The notes below the pieces were generated by a model, which saw nothing but the letters and a program-made list of their open reading frames with translations, was not told the DNA's origin and made no database searches. This document shows, one piece after another, positions 32,405 through 42,066 of a stretch of 64,000 nt of DNA. Position numbers and translations under genes: made by a program. The stretch comes from Macrostomum hystrix (lineage: Eukaryota > Platyhelminthes > Macrostomidae): NCBI GenBank assembly GCA_950097015.1, contig CATNEN010000038.1:5625001-5689000 (forward strand). Direction: 5' to 3'. The first letter of the stretch is position 1, and each line of letters begins with the position of its first letter.

Positions 32405-32600
32405 ATTAGGACACTAAACTCCGCATTGCTTGAGTTCACCCAGCTCTTAAATGGATACCTGCAGCGTCAGCTGGATAATTGAGGGTGGGTGTGGCGTCCC
32501 CCCAGTCCATGGACTGAACAGCCGTAGGCAGCCTTCAGATGCGCCGTGCAATAGTTGTACCTGTGCTGTCGACTGCACATCAGTAAAATGAGCAAATTAG
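32405..32600 (+). mobile_element. SINE family 2, copy 3 (headless)
   Basis: Body-only copy of SINE 2 (CACCCAGCTCTTAAATGG, AGTCCATGGACTGAACAGCC). The tRNA-like head is missing, as expected for 5' truncation. Confidence 0.85.
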
Positions 32601-33127
32601 ATTATCAACAGGATATTTAGCCTGTCTATAGTCTTTTTTTCCGCAAAGCAGTTCGTTCGCTCCCGACAAAATTATTACACAGAAATGTACTCTCATCTAC
32701 TCTGTCTGCCTCTAAAGTCCGAGCTTTGCAAGGCTCTCGCCCTCAGCATTTGACAGCACAGTTCAGGCCCTTCAATGCCTGACAATGCAGTACAGTGAGT
32801 GCATAGCGGCTTCACAGGTGCGAGAAAGGTGAGCTCATTTTGCACAGAGCAGCAACCCCCACCCATAATTGATGCTGTCTGCAAGCACATATAGTAGATG
32901 CGGCCTTTTAAATTTGTATCAACTTAGCAACGGGTCTCACTCCTTCGCTGTCTGTCTTTCTCTTCACCCCTGTCTCAGTCTTTAAAGCTGGACAAGCTTT
33001 GTTTTGCGTTTTACAAAAATCTTAGACTAATAGCGGAATATTTTTTCTGTTCAGCTGAAGCTGCTAACTTTGACGAAGGCAGCAACTGAATTCACTTCCG
33101 AGCTAAGAAATACAGCGACAGAACTGC

Positions 33128-36100
33128 ATGGGAAAAGAGGGTAGAGCTGAACACGGCAAGGGCGGCGGCATCGGAGCAGGTGACGGGACCAACGACGGTG
33201 GCAGCAGAACAGGCAGTGCCAAGGCAGGTGACGGAGCGAGTGGCAGGGGCGGTGGCAGCAGGACTGGCAGTGCCAAGGCAGGTGACGGAGCGAGTGGCAG
33301 GGGCGGTGGCAGCAGGACTGGCAGTGCCAAGGCAGGTGACGGAGCGAGTGGCAGGGGCGGTGGCAGCAGAACAGGCAGTGCCAAGGCAGGTGACGGAGCG
33401 AGTGGCAGGGGCGGTGGCAGCAGGACTGGCAGTGCCAAGGCAGGTGACGGAGCGAGTGGCAGGGGCGGTGGCAGCAGGACAGGCAGTGCCAAGGCAGGTG
33501 ACGGAGCGAGTGGCAGGGGCGGTGGCAGCAGGACTGGCAGTGCCAAGGCAGGTGACGGAGCGAGTGGCAGGGGCGGTGGCAGCAGGACTGGCAGTGCCAA
33601 GGCAGGTGACACCTCAGGCGCAGATCTGGAGGTACCAGCTCACTACCACGACGCTCTGTCGGCAGTGGGTGTATCCGCAGAGGAGGCGAAGAAGTATTAT
33701 CGGACTTTTAAGCTATTTGACGCCGACGGCTCGGGTAGCATTGATGCTGGCGAACTTTACAGCTGCCTTCAGGTGGCTGGTCAGGTGAGTACAATCGTAT
33801 GCTTAGATTAAAGTGCTCATACCAGCCTACCTAACGAACGCAGCTCCGCCAAGTCAAGCAATCAAATCGGGAATACCTTAGGCTCCTGAAAGTCAAGAAG
33901 ACATCGAGCGGCTGCTCTCTGAGAGCGACACGGACGCCAGCGGCAGCGTGGAGTTCGTGGAGTTCGCCTCGCTGATGTCGCGCCTCTGCAAGCCGGAGGC
34001 GGCGGTGCGTCAGCAGTTAGTGAGCAGCTTCCGGGTGTTCGACAAGGACCGCAGCGGCTTCTTGGACCGCGGCGAGCTGCGGGACGCCATCTACAGCATG
34101 GGCCCGGTGGAGCTGACCGAAGACGAGTTTGACGAGCTAGTGAACGCGGTCGACTCAAACGGAGATGGCAGAATCGACTACGAAGGTTGGTCAATGGTTT
34201 TGTACTCTGCAGAATACCTCCAAAGAGCAGTCCGTTAGTGCAACCGATTTTTTTATTTCAGAATTCGCAGCAATTTTATTAGCCGACGTCAACCAACTCA
34301 TTCAGTCCACTAAGGAAGAGATGCAACGGAAAAGGTGCGTCGCCAAGAACCGATTTACTGACATTTCCTTGAATTATAACCAGTGCTTGCATAATATGAG
34401 GACTTTATCAACTTCAACCCCCCCTATGTTCTTTACAGCCAACCTCAACATCCTGAGCATCCTGAACATCCTGAGCACCCTGAACATCCTGAGCATCCTG
34501 AAAATCCTGAGCATCCTGAACATCCTGAGCATCCTGAACATCCTGAGCACCCTGAACATCCTGAGCATCCTGAACATCCTGAGCATCCTGAACATCCTGA
34601 GCACCCTGAACATCCTGAGCATCCTGAACATCCGGAAAGAAAAAACAGCCGTGAAAGCAGAAGACATAGCGGGTCGGCTGCCTTGGTGGCCCTCGCTGTC
34701 CATGGAGATGCCGGCGCTGACATTGCGATGACAAATGACCCGCCTGCTGAAGATACGCCTGACGAAGTGACACCCGAAGAAGAAGTGCCAGTTGAAGAAA
34801 CACAAGCCGCAGAAGAACCAGAGGAAGAGCCGACACCTAAAGAAGAGCAAGTTGAAGAGCCTCCACCTGAAGAAGAGCAAGTTGAGGAACCTCCAGCTGA
34901 AGAAGAGCAAGTTCAAGAACCTCCAGCTGAAGAAGAGCAAGTTGAGGAACCTGCAGCTGAAGAAGAGCAAGTTGAGGAACCTGCAGCTGAAGAAAAGCAA
35001 GTTGAAGAACCTCCAGCTGAAGGAGAGCAAGTTGAGGAACCTGCAGCTGAAGAAGAGCAAGTTGAAGAACCTGCAGCTGAAGAAGAGCAAGTTGAAGAAC
35101 CTGCAGCTGAAGAAGAGCAAGTTGAAGAACCTCCAGCTGAAGAAGAGCAAGTTAAAGAACCTCCAGCTGAAGAAGAGCAAGTTGAAGAACCTGCAGCTGA
35201 AGAAGAGCAAGTTGAAGAACCTCCAGCTGAAGAAGAGCAAGTTGAAGAACCTCCAGCTGAAGAAGAGCAAGTTGAAGAACCTCCAGCTGAAGAAGAGTGT
35301 GGTGACGTGGCTCTGTTTGCGGCTGGCTAAGGCAGGTGTGTTGTGCACCTGCCCGGCACGTATCCAATTTTGGAATGTACGTGTGTTGATGTACGTGCTT
35401 TTAAACCTTCTATCCAATGTGCATGCGTAGAGTCTGCTATCGATTTTTTAAATAAAATAAAATATAAAAGTCGCTGTGTCATCGCGTTTGGTAGTAGAGT
35501 TCGTTCTACAATCTTAAGTGAAGTCTTTACAGTGGCGACGAGAAATGAGCCTAGTTGGCTCTATTGAACCCTTTGAAGAGGGGACAGAAAAATGGCAGCA
35601 GTACCAGGAAAGACTGGAGCAGTTTTTCGAGGCCAATGATATCAAAGATGAGAAAAAGCGCGCCGTTCTCCTCAGTGTCTGCGGCAAGAAGACTTACCAG
35701 CTAATAGCCAGCCTGCTAGCTCCTGGTACTCCGGCTGCAAGCAGCTATGCAGACATCTGCGAAACGCTGAAGAATCACTTCGACCCCGAGCCACCCGAGA
35801 TCGTTCTGCGCTTCCGTTTCTACACCCGAAGTCGCCGTGCCGGCGAGTCAATTGCTGACTTCCTCGCTGACCTTCGCAGACTGGCCAGGGACTGCAACTT
35901 TGGCAGCAGCCTGGACAGCATGCTCAGGGACAGGTTCGTGCTTGGCATCAACGACGACAACATCCAGCGGAGGCTGCTGTCAGAGCGGAAGCTTACGCTC
36001 GACACCGCACTGTCTCGAGCCCAGGCCGAAGCTTCAGCAGCCGAAGGGAACCTGATGGTGACCAAATCTTCGGCCAGCCAGGAGGCCTTCCAAATCGCCA

Positions 36101-39100
36101 AGCAGCCGGTCGCTAAGCGCTGTTTTCGGTGTCTCTCGCAGCGGCACGCGGCTGCCAAGTGCCCATTCGTTGACAAAAAATGCTTCAATTGCTCGAAGCT
36201 GGGCCACGCGGCTGCTGCCTGCAAGTCGCCGGCTGCCACAAATCGTCGGGGCGATCAGGCCGTCAGGGAGGTCGAGCTGGAAGAGGAAGAGACGCATTCA
36301 CTGCACGTAATGGCTGAACGACGGAGAGGGAAGATTCCGCCGATCGAGACAACGGTGCTTATCGATGGCACGCCGGTGCGCATGGAGATTGACACCGGCG
36401 CGTCGGTCTCACTCATTTCGTCGGACACCTTCCGCTCAGAGCTGCGAGGACGGCCCAAGCTTGAGCCCGCCAACGCCCACCTGCGCACGTATTCAGGAGA
36501 GCCTGTTCCGCTGCTCGGCAGAATCATCGTCCAAGTGCGGGCGGCTGGAGCGGCCAAGGAGCTTCCACTGCTTGTCGTCAACGGCTCAGGTTCGAACCTG
36601 ATCGGCCGCGACTGGCTTGCTGACCTGCCTCTGGACTGGCGCAGCATCAAGCAGGTGACCAAGGACGGCGAGCACCCGAGAATCCGCGCCCTGCTTGACC
36701 AGTACGCCGATGTTTTTGAGCCCGGACTCGGTAAGTGCAATGGGCCACCTGTACGGCTGCACTTGAAAGACGGAGCCCGGCCTCGATTTTTCAAAGCGCG
36801 CACCGTTCCCTTTGCTCTCAAAGCCAAGGTGGAGGCCCAGCTCGACAAAGAAATCGAGCAGGGCGTGCTCGTTCCCGTGAACAGCTCGGACTACGCATCG
36901 CCGATCGTGCCGGTCCTCAAGTCCGACGGCTCGGTGCGCATCTGTGCGGACTTTAAGCAGACGGTCAACATCAACATCGAGCCTGACAAGTACCCGCTGC
37001 CACGCATTGACGAGCTTTTTGCCAAGCTGGCCGGCGGCCAAAAGTTCACCAAGCTCGACTTGTCGCAGGCCTACTCCCAGATGCCGCTTGACGAAGCAGC
37101 CCAGCAACTCTGCACCATCAACACCTCTAAGGGCCTGCTTCGGTATACCCGGCTGCCGTTCGGCGTCGCTCCAGCTGTCGGCATCTTCCAGCGGTACATG
37201 GACAGCCTGCTGCAGTCCATCCCGCATGTCGCCTGCTTCATTGATGATCTGATCATTACTGGTGCTGACGACGGAAGCCATTTACGCTCCCTAGAGCTGG
37301 TGCTGCAGCGACTGCAACAGAGCGGTCTGCGCTGCGGCCTCGGCAAGTGCAACTTCATGCAGGAGAGCGTCTGCTACCTAGGCCACAGGATCGACGCCGC
37401 AGGCCTCCATCCGCTTCAGGACAAGGTGCGCGCGATCGTGGACGCTCCACCACCGCGGAATGTGACGCAGCTCCGCAGCTTCCTTGGCATGGTCAACTAT
37501 TATGGCAAGTTCATGCCGAACTTATCTGCCGAGCTGGCATCGCTGCACCGCCTACTAGACCAGGGCGCCGAGTGGCGTTGGGGTGCCCCGCAAGACGCCG
37601 CGTTCAACAAGTGCAAGAAGCTCCTCAGTAAGGCGCCGGTCCTGGTGCATTTTGACGACAGCAAGCCATTGGTCCTGGAGTGCGACGCCTCGCCGTACGG
37701 CATCGGCGCTGTCATCAGCCACCGGATTAACGGCATCGACCAGCCGATCGCTTTCGCTTCACGCTCGTTGCACGACGCCGAGACAAGGTATTCCCAGTTG
37801 GACAAGGAAGCCCTAGCAATAATCTTCGGCGTAAAACGCTTTCACTCGTACCTGTACGGCCGGAAATTCACACTCATCAGCGACCACAAGCCGCTGCTGG
37901 GGCTGCTGCATGAAGGCAAGCCGATTCCTGCGATGGCATCAGGCAGGATCCAGCGGTGGGCGCTTCTCCTGTCCGCCTACAGTTACACGATGGAGCACCG
38001 GTCCGGCCGATCGCTGCTGCGAGCGGACGCGCTGAGCCGGCTGCCGCTTCCCGAGAGACCGCGGGACGCACCAGTACCAGCAGACGTGGTTCTCGTCATG
38101 GACATGCTGGACGAAGGACCGGTCACAGCCGGAGACATTCGAGTCTGGACCCGGAAGGACCCGGTCCTTTCCAGAGCGCTGCACTTCACCGAATGCGGCT
38201 GCTGGCCGGAGCAGACGAGCCCAGAACTGCAGCCGTATCGATCCCGACGCGACCAGCTCAGCGTGCAGGACGGCTGTCTGCTCTGGGGCACTCGAGTCGT
38301 GGTGCCGCACGCCGGCCGGTCTGCGCTGCTACAGTGTCTGCACCAAGGACACCAGGGTGCGTCCAGAATGAAGGCGCTCGCTCGAAGTTTCTTTTGGTGG
38401 CCCAAGTTGGATGAGGCGATCGAGCAGCTTGCCAGTGACTGCGCGGACTGTCGAGAGCTGCAGAAGTCACCGGCACCGGTTCCGCTGCACCCATGGGCGT
38501 GGCCGGACAGGCCGTGGTCGCGCCTCCATATTGATTTTGCAGGCCCAGTCGAGGGCAAGATGCTGCTGGTGGTAGTCGATGCCCACTCCAAGTGGATGGA
38601 CGTGCATGTCATGACGTCCACAACTTCGGCGGCGACCATCCAGAGGCTGCGGGAGAGCTTCTGCACTCATGGGCTGCCAGACATCATCGTGACGGACAAC
38701 GGCCCCAACCTGGTCAGCGAGGAGATGGAGAAGTTCCTGCAGCAGAACGGCATCCGGCACGTGCGGACCGCGCCCTACCACCCGGCGTCCAACGGGCAGG
38801 CGGAGCGAGCGGTCCAAACGCTAAAGAAGTCGCTGGCGAAGCAGAAGAGCGGCTCGCTGGAGGGCCGGGTGGCGCGCTTCCTACTGACCTACCGCGTGAC
38901 GCCTCACGCCACGACTGGCGCCCCGCCGTGTGAACTGCTGATGGGAAGGCGGCTGCGGTCCCTACTCGATCGAGTGCGGCCGGATCTTCCAGCGAGGGTG
39001 GCTCTCCAGCAAGCGATACAGAAACAGCAACACGACGCCAACGCCCGTGATCGCCACATCGAGGTAGGCGATGCTGTGGTGGCGAGAGATTTCGCGGCCG

Positions 39101-40388
39101 ATGGCAGATGGAAGCCGGCAGTGGTGACTGCCAGCTCCGGAGCGGCGTCTTTCTCGTGCCAGTTCGACGACGGCCGGCAGGCTCAGCGCCACATCGATCA
39201 GCTGCGCAAGCCGCTGCCAACCGCGCCAGCCGCTGCGGCCCAGGAGTCGGAAGCCGAGCCTGTCGCGGAACCGGCGGCAGCGGAAACCCAGACATCGGCT
39301 GCGGCAGCTGCGGTCGCCAGCGACACCGCAGACACGGGCGACCCGGTGCCGATTCGACGGTCAACCAGGCAGCGAGCTACACCGGACAGACTGAGCTATT
39401 TTTGACCGACTGACTGAGTTGTTACTTTTGCCATGACTTTTGCTTTCCTTGATAATTTACCTTGCTTGCCATCTCCCCCCGGTTCCTGTTTTGGTGGGGA
39501 GGGATGTGGTGACGTGGCTCTGTTTGCGGCTGGCTAAGGCAGGTGTGTTGTGCACCTGCCCGGCACGTATCCAATTTTGGAATGTACGTGTGTTGATGTA
39601 CGTGCTTTTAAACCTTCTATCCAATGTGCATGCGTAGAGTCTGCTATCGATTTTATAAATAAAATAAAATATAAAAGTCGCTGTGTCATCGCGTTTGGTA
39701 GTAGAGTTCGTTCTACAATCTTAAGTGAAGTCTTTACAAAGAGCAAGTTGAAGAACCTGCAGCTGAAGAAGAGCAAGTTGAAGAACCTCCAGCTGAAGAA
39801 GAGCAAATTGAAGAACCTCCAGCTGAAGAAGATCAGGAACATCTTGAAGAACAGCAGCCAGTTGTGATATCCACTGAACAGTCGGGGTTCGTTGTAGAAG
39901 CTGAACAATCTGAATCTGTGGTTCCTGCTCAACAATCTGGATCTTTGGTTCCTGCTCAACAATCTGGATCTGTGGTTCCTGCTCAACAATCTGGATCTGT
40001 GGTTCCTGCTCAACAATCTGGTGCTACGGCACAATCAGGTGGGGCAGGCTTGGTAGTGCAAGTTCAAATCGGTCACACTGGTCAGGTCGAAGAGCCGTCT
40101 GAACCAAAGAGACCGCATTCTGCAAAGAAGTCGACGGCATCTATTTCGCTAGCGACGTCCGTAACTCCAACTGCAGGCGATGAAAGTCAGGGACAGGTTA
40201 GACATACGGTTCAGCCCAAGTCACAGCCGCAACACAAAGAGCAGCAACGCAACAGCAAGCAGCAGCATGCTGACAAGGAGCTCGGCGGTGGCTCTCGGAA
40301 GTCATCAGGCCGCAGGTCCAAGAGTTCGAAGAATTCCTTGCCAAAGCCAGAGTCCAAATCGAGTTCCAGTTCTAGTGACTCCGATTAA
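33128..40388 (+). CDS. Four-EF-hand protein with repeat tails, interrupted by a Ty3/gypsy element
   Basis: Exons 33128-33784, 33882-34185, 34262-34334 and a last exon from 34439 that is split by an LTR element at 35298-39738 and resumes to a TGA at 40386-40388. Leaving out the element and one 5-bp target copy, the lengths total 2538 nt, exactly 846 codons. Order: Gly/Ser repeats (seven 18-residue units), then canonical EF-hand loops at Asp198-Glu209, Asp235-Glu246, Asp273-Glu284 and Asp310-Glu321 (calmodulin-like spacing), then His-Pro-Glu repeats, a 10-residue EEQVEEPPAE array, PAQQSGSVV repeats and a Ser-rich end. It is a likely calcium-binding protein with a disordered acidic tail; the function is unknown. 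On this allele translation would leave the exon at 35297 and stop after about ten residues in the LTR (TAA at 35328), so the EF-hands survive but the tail is lost. Confidence 0.85.
33238..33612 (+). repeat. 54-bp coding minisatellite
   Basis: Seven copies of a 54-bp unit encoding GASGRGGGSRTGSAKAGD in exon 1 of the EF-hand gene. Copies differ mainly at AGGACTGGC versus AGAACAGGC. Confidence 0.95.
34440..34640 (+). repeat. 18-bp coding repeat (His-Pro-Glu)
   Basis: Tandem CATCCTGAGCATCCTGAA, about eleven units, reading His-Pro-Glu in the exon frame. It starts right after the last acceptor (TTTACAG at 34432-34438). Confidence 0.92.
34845..35297 (+). repeat. 30-bp coding repeat, 5' part
   Basis: About 15 copies of a 30-bp unit encoding EEQVEEPPAE or EEQVEEPAAE. 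The retroelement is inserted in this array, and three more copies continue at 39739-39830. Confidence 0.95.
35298..35531 (+). repeat. 5' LTR
   Basis: 234 bp, TG...CA ends. It contains AATAAA copies and a TATAAAAG motif about 70 bp before its end, so it can supply both a promoter and a polyadenylation signal. Confidence 0.97.
35545..39405 (+). CDS. Ty3/gypsy Gag-Pol polyprotein
   Basis: A single uninterrupted frame of 1286 residues from the ATG at 35545, 14 bp after the 5' LTR. Gag carries two zinc knuckles of the CX2CX4HX4C type starting at Cys193 and Cys213. An aspartic protease follows, with Asp-Thr-Gly at 283-285. The reverse transcriptase has LDLSQAYSQM and catalytic FIDD with Asp567/Asp568. 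RNase H starts near Asp714 (CDASPYGIG) and includes DKEALAI. The integrase has an HHCC finger starting at His933 and a DD35E core at Asp997, Asp1051 and Glu1087. The order PR-RT-RH-IN is that of Ty3/gypsy. No chromodomain is recognised; the C-terminus is Ala/Glu-rich. There is no frameshift or stop between gag and pol, so both are made as one polyprotein. All catalytic residues are present. Confidence 0.96.
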   Translation: MSLVGSIEPFEEGTEKWQQYQERLEQFFEANDIKDEKKRAVLLSVCGKKTYQLIASLLAPGTPAASSYADICETLKNHFDPEPPEIVLRFRFYTRSRRAGESIADFLADLRRLARDCNFGSSLDSMLRDRFVLGINDDNIQRRLLSERKLTLDTALSRAQAEASAAEGNLMVTKSSASQEAFQIAKQPVAKRCFRCLSQRHAAAKCPFVDKKCFNCSKLGHAAAACKSPAATNRRGDQAVREVELEEEETHSLHVMAERRRGKIPPIETTVLIDGTPVRMEIDTGASVSLISSDTFRSELRGRPKLEPANAHLRTYSGEPVPLLGRIIVQVRAAGAAKELPLLVVNGSGSNLIGRDWLADLPLDWRSIKQVTKDGEHPRIRALLDQYADVFEPGLGKCNGPPVRLHLKDGARPRFFKARTVPFALKAKVEAQLDKEIEQGVLVPVNSSDYASPIVPVLKSDGSVRICADFKQTVNINIEPDKYPLPRIDELFAKLAGGQKFTKLDLSQAYSQMPLDEAAQQLCTINTSKGLLRYTRLPFGVAPAVGIFQRYMDSLLQSIPHVACFIDDLIITGADDGSHLRSLELVLQRLQQSGLRCGLGKCNFMQESVCYLGHRIDAAGLHPLQDKVRAIVDAPPPRNVTQLRSFLGMVNYYGKFMPNLSAELASLHRLLDQGAEWRWGAPQDAAFNKCKKLLSKAPVLVHFDDSKPLVLECDASPYGIGAVISHRINGIDQPIAFASRSLHDAETRYSQLDKEALAIIFGVKRFHSYLYGRKFTLISDHKPLLGLLHEGKPIPAMASGRIQRWALLLSAYSYTMEHRSGRSLLRADALSRLPLPERPRDAPVPADVVLVMDMLDEGPVTAGDIRVWTRKDPVLSRALHFTECGCWPEQTSPELQPYRSRRDQLSVQDGCLLWGTRVVVPHAGRSALLQCLHQGHQGASRMKALARSFFWWPKLDEAIEQLASDCADCRELQKSPAPVPLHPWAWPDRPWSRLHIDFAGPVEGKMLLVVVDAHSKWMDVHVMTSTTSAATIQRLRESFCTHGLPDIIVTDNGPNLVSEEMEKFLQQNGIRHVRTAPYHPASNGQAERAVQTLKKSLAKQKSGSLEGRVARFLLTYRVTPHATTGAPPCELLMGRRLRSLLDRVRPDLPARVALQQAIQKQQHDANARDRHIEVGDAVVARDFAADGRWKPAVVTASSGAASFSCQFDDGRQAQRHIDQLRKPLPTAPAAAAQESEAEPVAEPAAAETQTSAAAAAVASDTADTGDPVPIRRSTRQRATPDRLSYF
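39505..39738 (+). repeat. 3' LTR
   Basis: 234 bp, identical to the 5' LTR except one T-to-A change (TTTTTTAAAT versus TTTTATAAAT). Confidence 0.97.
39920..40025 (+). repeat. 27-bp coding repeat in EF-hand gene tail
   Basis: About four copies of a 27-bp unit encoding PAQQSGSVV, in the host exon downstream of the retroelement. Confidence 0.88.
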
Positions 40389-40733
40389 ATGAACACTTTC
40401 ATACAGCATTATTTATTTAAAGTAAATGGTCAGTTAACAATGTGAGTTAAGTGTAATCCCTTTTTATCTGTGTTTTAATGAGTCTCGAATTCGATAACAA
40501 TTAAACTGATCGAAAAACATATTATACATATGAACAGAACATGGAAAAAAATTCAAAATGTTATGCATAAACTTTATGCAACGCAGCTTTTACAACAAAA
40601 AATACTGTAAATTCATTTATAATTTTTAATTCCGGACTTGCAACCACTCTTTCAAGCGTTATAGATAATCTTTTAAAATATACGATGTAAAATAATTTTT
40701 TTCTCTGTGCTTCTTGTAAAGTAAACCAGTTTT

Positions 40734-40764
40734 TTACACTGTGGATTTTTTATCCACAGTGTAA
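40734..40764. other. Perfect 13-bp hairpin with T5 loop and T-run
   Basis: TTACACTGTGGAT at 40734-40746, five T in the loop, then the exact complement ATCCACAGTGTAA at 40752-40764, followed by a run of T. It lies about 350 bp past the EF-hand gene stop. Confidence 0.85.
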
Positions 40765-40877
40765 TTTTTTTTAGCTAAATTGCTTAATTGCTAAATTAGT
40801 GCTAAATTGTGTGCAATTGGAAAGGTGCTGGCAAGACCTTGTTTACCAATGACGACAGTAGAGTCAAAGATTTCAAC

Positions 40878-40984
40878 TGTCCTGCTTTTTTCTGTTTTTT
40901 TACAGGACAGTAAAAAGTACAAAATGTTTAAAATATTATATTAGCCGAGCCGAGCTTGGCACGGCTCTTTTAGCGGAGCTAAAA
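40878..40984. other. Further short inverted repeats
   Basis: CTGTCCTG (40878-40885) pairs with CAGGACAG (40903-40910). GAGCCG (40947-40952) pairs with CGGCTC (40962-40967). TTTTAGC (40968-40974) pairs with GCTAAAA (40978-40984). Confidence 0.7.
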
Positions 40985-42066
40985 ATAAATGCGTGGTGTT
41001 GTCATGGTAATTTGTTATAACTTAAATTGCAAAAATTTAACATCGAATGTCATAGCGAATTTAACGAAAACACGAACTTGCGGTGAGCTAAACAGCTTTT
41101 AAACAACTAAAGCCTTAGAACAAATATAAAGAACGAACTTAAAAAGCGCTTAAAATTCTAAACAAGAGGCAGAAAATTTGTATCCTGTTACATCTCGTTT
41201 ATTTATAATTTTTAATCAAAGCTAGTAAAGGATTACTTCCACTCACTGTAATTACCCTGCCAGACGACTTCATTTCAATTTCGGAATTTCGAAATATTTT
41301 ATGTATGGCCTGTAAAATTAGAAGCAAAAATTTATTGTTTACTATTATCATACAAGCATTTTTGGTACTTTTACAAGTCTACCTGGCACGGATTATTATT
41401 TTTTAATTTAATGTTTTATTTAATTGTCTCCATTAACTGAAATTTTACAAACTGTATATAATTATAGTACAAATGTATCGAAAATGTGACTCTAGCCCAC
41501 AATAAAAATAACTATTACCCTATCAAATTAAGTACTTGCAGACCAGGATGCTTTAATGTCCAAACTAAATCAGATCAAGTATAACTAAGAACCGATAGCT
41601 AGCATGCCACATAGAACACATATAGTGCCAATAAAATATGCATTAAAATAAAATCCTAGAAACAAACTGTAATAGTTTCAAATAGTTTTAAATCTTTTCT
41701 GTAGTGATGTATATTGTTTTAATATATTTATATTAATCAAAATCAAAACAGTTATATTGATTTAAGAACACATTGATATAAATAGCTGCCTTTATTTACT
41801 GCGGAGCTTTTAATTGATAACTATATTTAATTCATGGCCTTTAAAAATTGATTAATAGATGTAGGCCTTGTTAGAGCTTTTTTAATAAGATTTAATTAAA
41901 AATTCTATGAGCACATATAAAGTACGTTATTGATCTTATCGTGCTATAGATATTTGAGTAGAAGCTTTTCTGAGCTCTATATAGACTTTTAACGCGTCGT
42001 TTTTACTAAAATTTTCAGCCCAGCCAAGAGCAGCAGCAGCAGCAACAACAGCAGCGTACTGTCGGC

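Larger units (their letters stand above)
35293..39743 (+). mobile_element. Complete Ty3/gypsy LTR retrotransposon
   Basis: Element 35298-39738 (4441 bp) with 5-bp target duplication AAGAG at 35293-35297 and 39739-39743. Both LTRs are 234 bp, begin TGTGG, end TTACA, and differ by a single base. A primer-binding-like GTGGCGACGAG follows the 5' LTR, and a purine tract GGTGGGGAGGGA precedes the 3' LTR. One long gag-pol ORF is intact. No envelope ORF is present. All structural parts look functional. Confidence 0.97.
40389..42018. other. AT-rich intergenic with a hairpin cluster
   Basis: 1.6 kb of AT-rich DNA between the EF-hand gene and the CCDC181-like gene. Only the hairpins at 40734-40984 stand out. 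No ORF is supported. Confidence 0.55.

Noticed and set aside
34374..35417. Minus-strand 347-codon Phe/Leu/Arg repeat ORF
   Set aside because: It is the antisense of the Glu-rich coding repeat of the EF-hand gene and crosses the retroelement junction.
35820..39364. Minus-strand ORFs of 100-230 codons across the gypsy element
   Set aside because: Shadows of GC-rich gag-pol codons; no domain, and the plus-strand frame has all retroelement motifs.
35298..39738. Endogenous retrovirus
   Set aside because: No envelope-like ORF lies between integrase and the 3' LTR; the element is a plain Ty3/gypsy retrotransposon.
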